A DNA stretch of 64,000 bases from Alkalihalobacillus sp. CinArs1 (lineage in GTDB: Bacteria; Bacillota; Bacilli; Bacillales; Guptibacillaceae): contig NZ_CANDOB010000005.1 of assembly GCF_947387515.1 (NCBI RefSeq), positions 62,001 to 126,000 on the forward strand. The letters are read 5' to 3'. Positions 57,536-64,000 of the stretch are shown piece after piece. Numbering within the stretch: the stretch's first letter is position 1; each line of letters opens with the position of its first letter. The translations under genes were made by a program, and so were the position numbers. The notes under the pieces are model-generated. The model searched no databases, was not told the DNA's origin, and saw only the letters and a program-made list of their open reading frames with translations.

Positions 57536-57552
57536 ATTCAGTCTCATTTATT

Positions 57553-59100
57553 CTAGTACATTTCAGAAATTGTTTTCGCCTGCATATGAAGGATCAAGTA
57601 ATCAGGGCCACCCGCTTTGGAGTCAGTACCTGACATTTTGAACCCACCGAATGGATGGTATCCAACGATTGCGCCAGTACAATTTCGGTTGAAGTAAAGG
57701 TTACCTACATGGAAATCTTCCTTCGCGCGCTCGATGTGCTCACGGTTGTTTGTAATAACAGCACCCGTAAGTCCATATTCAGTGTTATTGGCGATTTCAA
57801 GAGCGTTATCAAAGTCTGTTGCTTTCGTTAAGCAGACAACTGGCCCAAAGATCTCTTCTTGTTGCATTCGAGATTCAGGGTGTAAGTCAGCAAATACTGT
57901 CGGTTGAATGAAGAACCCTTTCGAGTCATCTCCAGTACCACCAGCAACGAGACGGCCTTCTTCTTTACCGATCTCGATGTAGCTCATGATCTTGTCATAA
58001 GCACCTTGATCGATCACTGGTCCCATATACACATCAGGCTTTTTCGTTTCGCCGACAGAAAGCTCATTTGTAAGCTTCACGACGCGATCGAGTACTTCGT
58101 CATATACATCCTGATGGATAACGGCACGGGAGCCAGCTGAACATTTTTGTCCAGAGAATCCGAATGCTGAAACAACGATCGCTTCAGCAGCAAGTTCAAG
58201 ATCAGCAGTATCGTCAACGACTACCGTATCCTTACCACCCATCTCAGCGATTACTTTCTTCAAGTGCTTTTGACCAGGCTGAACCTTTGCAGCACGCTCA
58301 TAAATGCGTGTACCGACTTCAAGCGATCCAGTAAATGAAATCAAAGCAGTCTTAGGGTGATCTACAAGATAGTCACCTACTTCTTTACCGCTTCCTGGTA
58401 CAAAGTTAAGTACACCTTTAGGTAGTCCTGCTTCTTCAAGCACTTCTACGAATTTAGCAGCGATTACTGGTGTCGCACTTGCAGGCTTCAGTAGAACGGT
58501 GTTACCCGTTACGAGTGGAGCTACTGCTGTTCCAGCCATAATCGCAAACGCAAAGTTCCAAGGTGGGATAACGACAGACACACCAGCCGGAGTATAAACA
58601 TAGCGGTTATGTTCATTCGGGCGACTGTTTATTGGTTTCCCTTCGCCAAGATCAATCATCTGGCGCGCATAGTATTCCATGAAGTCGATCGCTTCAGCTG
58701 TATCAGCATCTGCTTCCTTCCATGGCTTACCTGCTTCTTTTACTAGATACGCCGAAAATTCATGCTTACGACGGCGTACGATCGCTGCAGCACGGAATAG
58801 TAAATCCGCACGGGCACGAGCGGACCATTTTCTCCAGCCTTCAAGAGCTTTGTCAGCAGCTTGAATCGCTTTTTCCGCGATATCTTGATTCGCTTTAGAA
58901 ACTCTACCTACGACTTCTTCCTTGTTCGCAGGGTTAATAGAAACGATCTTGTCTTCGGTGCTAATTCTCTCACCGTCTACGAGAAGATCGTAATCTTTTC
59001 CAAGTTCGCCTTCAACTTGCTTAAGCGCTGCCTCGAACGCTTTACGGTTCTCATCTACCGTAAAGTCTGTAAATGGCTCATGTTTGTAAGGTACTACCAT
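57553..59100 (-). CDS. rocA: L-glutamate gamma-semialdehyde (1-pyrroline-5-carboxylate) dehydrogenase
   Basis: 515 residues of the aldehyde dehydrogenase superfamily with the P5CDH-specific opening [37 protein letters not shown]. Catalytic Cys is in [15 protein letters not shown], general-base Glu in [30 protein letters not shown] is near the end. It oxidises glutamate semialdehyde from proline or arginine to glutamate with NAD+. AAGGAGG precedes the ATG, with a cre-like site just before it. A proline symporter gene lies next downstream. Confidence 0.93.
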   Translation of the reverse strand: MVVPYKHEPFTDFTVDENRKAFEAALKQVEGELGKDYDLLVDGERISTEDKIVSINPANKEEVVGRVSKANQDIAEKAIQAADKALEGWRKWSARARADLLFRAAAIVRRRKHEFSAYLVKEAGKPWKEADADTAEAIDFMEYYARQMIDLGEGKPINSRPNEHNRYVYTPAGVSVVIPPWNFAFAIMAGTAVAPLVTGNTVLLKPASATPVIAAKFVEVLEEAGLPKGVLNFVPGSGKEVGDYLVDHPKTALISFTGSLEVGTRIYERAAKVQPGQKHLKKVIAEMGGKDTVVVDDTADLELAAEAIVVSAFGFSGQKCSAGSRAVIHQDVYDEVLDRVVKLTNELSVGETKKPDVYMGPVIDQGAYDKIMSYIEIGKEEGRLVAGGTGDDSKGFFIQPTVFADLHPESRMQQEEIFGPVVCLTKATDFDNALEIANNTEYGLTGAVITNNREHIERAKEDFHVGNLYFNRNCTGAIVGYHPFGGFKMSGTDSKAGGPDYLILHMQAKTISEMY

Positions 59101-59122
59101 GTAAATCCAGCCTCCTTGTCGA

Positions 59123-59136
59123 TTAAAACGTTTTCA
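59123..59136 (-). promoter_or_regulatory. cre-like site in the rocA leader
   Basis: On the minus strand TGAAAACGTTTTAA, one mismatch from TGWAANCGNTNWCA, about 23-36 bases upstream of the rocA start. Suggests CcpA control. Confidence 0.55.
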
Positions 59137-59313
59137 CATCTACCATTCTATCATGTGATAACACAATTCTTCAAACAAAGAAAATATTGCCACAATTTTT
59201 GATAGAATCGCATGTTTTTTTATTGCTATATATTGGGTGTATCCTGAATTGCTTTCTACTAAACCCCTGATTTTCATCCTATTTATTTAGTCGTAAATCG
59301 AAAAGATTACTAT

Positions 59314-59341
59314 TTGCAAGTGGACTAAATTCCTATATAAT
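59314..59341 (+). promoter_or_regulatory. Sigma-A promoter of the zinc-binding lipoprotein gene
   Basis: TTGCAA (59314-59319), 16-base spacer, TATAAT (59336-59341), 40 bases upstream of the ATG. Confidence 0.8.
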
Positions 59342-59380
59342 GAACTACAGTAAACAGTAAAAGGTAAAAAGGAGTTTATT

Positions 59381-60376
59381 ATGAAAAGATACGTTTCGGT
59401 AGCGTTCCTGCTATCTATATTTACGTTTCTGTTAGTTGGCTGTGCTTCAGGTGACGATAACGAGACTACATCAGAAGGCAAGCTTACGATCTATACAACG
59501 TTATACCCAACTGAATACTTCGCTGAGCGAATCGGTGGCGATGCAGTAGAAGCTGAGTCGATCCTCCCTCCAGGGAGCGATGCACATAGTTTCGATCCAA
59601 CTACTAGAACGATGACTGAGCTTGCAGAATCTGACCTCTTTATCTTTAATGGTGCAGGTTTAGAAGGTTTTGCTGATACTGCAAAAGATATTTTAGACAA
59701 AGAAGGCGTTACGACTCTTGAAGCTTCAAAAGGTATTGACCTCGCTGAAACGGAAGAAGGTCACGAAGAGCATGCCGACCATGAAGATGAACACGAGGAC
59801 CACGATAGTCATGATGAAGGAAATGAAGAGCACCACGATCATGACCATGGTAATGTAGATCCTCATGTATGGATCGATCCTATTTTTGCAATAGAGCAAG
59901 CTAGAAACATCAAAGAAGCTCTTATCGAGTTAAAACCAGACCAAGAAGAAGCATTTGAAGCGAACTTTACTGAGCTTGAAAATGACTTACTCGAGCTGGA
60001 TGAATCGTTTAAAACGCTGGTAAGCAATGCCGATAAAAAAGAATTTCTCATTTCCCATGATGCTTATGGGTATTGGGAAAAACGCTACGGGCTAGAACAA
60101 TTGAGCGTTACAGGTCTTTCTCCATCACAGGAACCTACTCAACAGCAGTTGGAGGAAATCATTGAGACCGCGAAACAGTTTAACTTGCAATATATGATTT
60201 TCGAGCAAAACGTTACCCCTAAGCCTGCAAAAACGGTACAGAAAGAACTAGGACTAGAAACACTTCGCATCCATAACCTATCTGTACTCTCGGAAGATGA
60301 TATCAAGAATGAAGAAACTTACCTTTCTCTCATGAAGAAGAATATTGAAACACTAGAGAAAGCACTGAGCGAATAA
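59381..60376 (+). CDS. Metal (zinc) ABC transporter substrate-binding lipoprotein, ZnuA/AdcA-type
   Basis: 331 residues. Lipobox LLVGCAS. TLYPTEYFAERIGGDAVEAESILPPGSDAHSFDPTTRTM is the A-1 family opening. Residues about 125-160 are a His/Glu/Asp-rich loop (HEEHADHEDEHEDHDSH region) typical of zinc-binding members, followed by DPHVWIDPIFAIEQARNI. It captures Zn2+ outside the membrane for an ABC importer, whose other genes are not nearby. AAGGAG precedes the ATG. Single gene with its own promoter and terminator. Confidence 0.93.
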   Translation: MKRYVSVAFLLSIFTFLLVGCASGDDNETTSEGKLTIYTTLYPTEYFAERIGGDAVEAESILPPGSDAHSFDPTTRTMTELAESDLFIFNGAGLEGFADTAKDILDKEGVTTLEASKGIDLAETEEGHEEHADHEDEHEDHDSHDEGNEEHHDHDHGNVDPHVWIDPIFAIEQARNIKEALIELKPDQEEAFEANFTELENDLLELDESFKTLVSNADKKEFLISHDAYGYWEKRYGLEQLSVTGLSPSQEPTQQQLEEIIETAKQFNLQYMIFEQNVTPKPAKTVQKELGLETLRIHNLSVLSEDDIKNEETYLSLMKKNIETLEKALSE

Positions 60377-60381
60377 CACGA

Positions 60382-60416
60382 AAAGGCTTCTACGGAAATT
60401 CCGTAGAAGCCTTTTT
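60382..60416. terminator. Bidirectional terminator between the lipoprotein and camS genes
   Basis: AAAGGCTTCTACGG (60382-60395) is complementary to 60401-60414 around AAATT. Confidence 0.92.
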
Positions 60417-60418
60417 CA

Positions 60419-61627
60419 TTAGCTGTAGATATGAACGAACGGTTCTTCTTGATTCGGGTCTTTTACGATGATACTCTCCGGCTTTCCATTACTCGTGATG
60501 TAAATCGATACCGGTAAATTCTGCTGGAACGTATCGTTTCGCTTTTTGACAAGCCCAGTAACAAACTGAGTAAATGAAATTACTTCAGCTTTACTATAAA
60601 ACTGAATAGGAATTTCCACCTTCAACTGTCGAAGTTCATCCTGCTTGTAAAAGCCAGCACCGATAACTCCTACAAAGTTAGGAAAGAAATCCTGAACTTC
60701 ACGAGTAAAGTCTGCAAACTTTTCAGCATCAGCTGGAAACTCATTCTCTGCTTTATCAGATGGAAATGCCACATATTCCTCGTTTAAATCTTTCCAAGAA
60801 CCTGCACTCGCCTTTCCTTCTTCAACAATTGTCGAAGCAACAAAGTTTCCAGGAACGACCGATTGTCTCGGCTCTTCGATAAAGAGCGTAAACATAACAG
60901 GAACATCATGTTCTTCACGGATTTTCTTTATGATCGGCTTGATCGCTTCCTTACCCTGCTGAATAACTTTTTCACGATTTAATTTAACGTTGCCAGTGTA
61001 TTTCAACCCTTCTTCATCTAACACGGAATAGGGATACTCAGAATATAAGGATAAGGCAATCGAAATACCGCCTAGTTGGAGTTCATCATCTTTGTTTTGA
61101 ACATAGTAGTCTTGTTCATGAATAAAGGAAAGGAATTTAGGATTGTTTTTCTCCGCCTCGATGACTTTCTCGTGTTGGCTAGGATCATCCTCTACTCCTA
61201 GAGCAGGGTTAAGTCCCTCACTGTCTCCCTTTTTTCGATACAACCAATTGTGAATCTGCTCAGAGTCAAATAGCTGACCTTCTTTAAAAAAGTACTTCTC
61301 TGGATCAAAATGTTCTTGGGAAAGACGGATCAGGCCCATCTCAAGAGAATCCACATCGAGTCTGTTATCCACTCCAGCTGTAATAAGCCCTCTTACTTCT
61401 GACGCATCTAAAGAGTTCTTATCTCCCTTTTTCTCAAGTACGGAACGGTAATACTTTTCAGATGTTTTAATATCTTCACTGACGATCATTTCTTCACTTT
61501 CTTCATCCTTAGAATTAGGCACTTCCACTGTGTCATTCTGCTCGTCCTTCATGAAACTAGGAACACAGCCTGATAAAACCAGCGAAAGAGCCATCATACT
61601 ACCGATGATCGCTCGCATCTTTCGCAT
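60419..61627 (-). CDS. CamS family lipoprotein (sex pheromone precursor homologue)
   Basis: 402 residues. Lipobox SLVLSGCVP (lipidated Cys about 21), then an acidic linker and the CamS body (YYRSVLEKKGDKNSLDASEVRGLITAGVDNRLDVDSLEMGLIRLSQEHFDP). In enterococci and staphylococci the signal peptide of CamS is processed to a peptide pheromone; in Bacillus (YerH) the role is unknown. It is 13 bases downstream of ligA, in the standard pcrA-ligA-camS order. GAGGAGAGGG precedes the ATG and overlaps the ligA end. Confidence 0.9.
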   Translation of the reverse strand: MRKMRAIIGSMMALSLVLSGCVPSFMKDEQNDTVEVPNSKDEESEEMIVSEDIKTSEKYYRSVLEKKGDKNSLDASEVRGLITAGVDNRLDVDSLEMGLIRLSQEHFDPEKYFFKEGQLFDSEQIHNWLYRKKGDSEGLNPALGVEDDPSQHEKVIEAEKNNPKFLSFIHEQDYYVQNKDDELQLGGISIALSLYSEYPYSVLDEEGLKYTGNVKLNREKVIQQGKEAIKPIIKKIREEHDVPVMFTLFIEEPRQSVVPGNFVASTIVEEGKASAGSWKDLNEEYVAFPSDKAENEFPADAEKFADFTREVQDFFPNFVGVIGAGFYKQDELRQLKVEIPIQFYSKAEVISFTQFVTGLVKKRNDTFQQNLPVSIYITSNGKPESIIVKDPNQEEPFVHIYS

Positions 61628-61640
61628 TAATTCCCTCTCC

Positions 61641-64000
<2,360 letters not shown>

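Larger units (their letters stand above)
57112..57552. other. Intergenic region between putP and P5C dehydrogenase, very AT-rich
   Basis: About 440 bases. Contains the putP promoter region, a TATAAT-like -10 near 57174-57179 on the minus strand, two GAATA-N2-TATTC palindromes (57267-57278 and 57318-57329) and the terminator of the dehydrogenase gene near 57500-57535. No RNA gene or further ORF with a ribosome site is seen. Confidence 0.5.

Noticed and set aside
58861-59202. Plus-strand 113-codon frame antisense to rocA
   Set aside because: It is the shadow of a conserved enzyme gene with no ribosome site and no codon-like pattern.
59291-59310. Zur box upstream of the zinc lipoprotein
   Set aside because: The inverted repeat is imperfect and too far from the AAATCGTAATNATTACGATTT form; kept only as a weak note.

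Overview
The window is a stretch of chromosome from a spore-forming, Gram-positive bacterium of the family Bacillaceae. The evidence is strong AGGAGG-type ribosome binding sites, frequent TTG and GTG starts, Bacillus-specific families (YitT, YwbE, YuzF, YjiH, CsbD, CamS, GerPF-like) and a right-hand end whose order pcrA-ligA-camS / putP / gatCAB / dgkB / rlmD resembles the equivalent region of Bacillus subtilis. A complete laminarin-type beta-glucan locus and several Na+ symporters suggest a marine or alkaline habitat (a Pseudalkalibacillus-like organism is my guess; that is inference). I see no prophage, insertion sequence, CRISPR array, rRNA or tRNA.

Layout. Bases 1-5 kb: end of an MDR oxidoreductase, a TspO-like membrane protein, YitT, a YtzI-like/YwbE pair and the RNA polymerase recycling helicase HelD. 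5-9.4 kb: a sigma-54 unit made of a PAS-AAA-Fis enhancer-binding regulator, a near-perfect -24/-12 promoter, a YjiH transporter-like protein and a class III aminotransferase, with repeated palindromes that look like its enhancer sites. 9.6-16.3 kb: an SDR, YuzF, manganese catalase, a secreted endonuclease I, an ABC-F ATPase and a FAD/Rieske oxidoreductase. 16.4-20.1 kb: a MarR/MFS pair behind a 20-bp palindrome, an alanine-type symporter and a phosphatase. 20.2-26.5 kb: structured repeats, NADH oxidase behind two Rex boxes, DUF4385, a DoxX/DsbA pair, a split ThrE-type exporter and an unrecognised TPR protein. 26.9-28.6 kb: an AlsT-like symporter with a TnrA-like box, then CsbD with a sigma-B promoter.

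28.6-38.8 kb is a beta-glucan utilisation operon: LacI repressor, solute-binding protein, two permeases, GH1, GH30 and a 1018-residue secreted GH16 with several carbohydrate-binding modules. Four copies of CGAAAGCG(G/C)TTTCG mark the operators. 39-48.6 kb: small hydrolases and unknowns around a LytS/LytT two-component system followed by a CstA-type transporter and a newly noticed 49-residue partner; the transporter promoter carries a 21-bp-spaced direct repeat and a cre-like site, so this is probably a pyruvate-sensing and uptake unit. A small GerPF-like spore protein is at 46.4 kb. 48.6-64 kb is the conserved housekeeping block with proline uptake (putP plus a 34-residue accessory ORF), P5C dehydrogenase, a zinc-binding lipoprotein, camS, ligA and the end of pcrA.

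The most unusual element is non-coding. Seven head-to-tail copies (six full, one truncated) of a roughly 118-base element fill the gap between dgkB and gatB at 51.3-52.1 kb, and two full copies plus one partial lie inverted at 20.2-20.5 kb. Each copy folds into one long hairpin whose stems differ between copies by paired compensatory changes. Further items that no gene explains are a 19-20-base palindromic motif in four upstream regions, a GGTGGTGACAGGYAC motif in three places, and two promoters interlocked with terminators.
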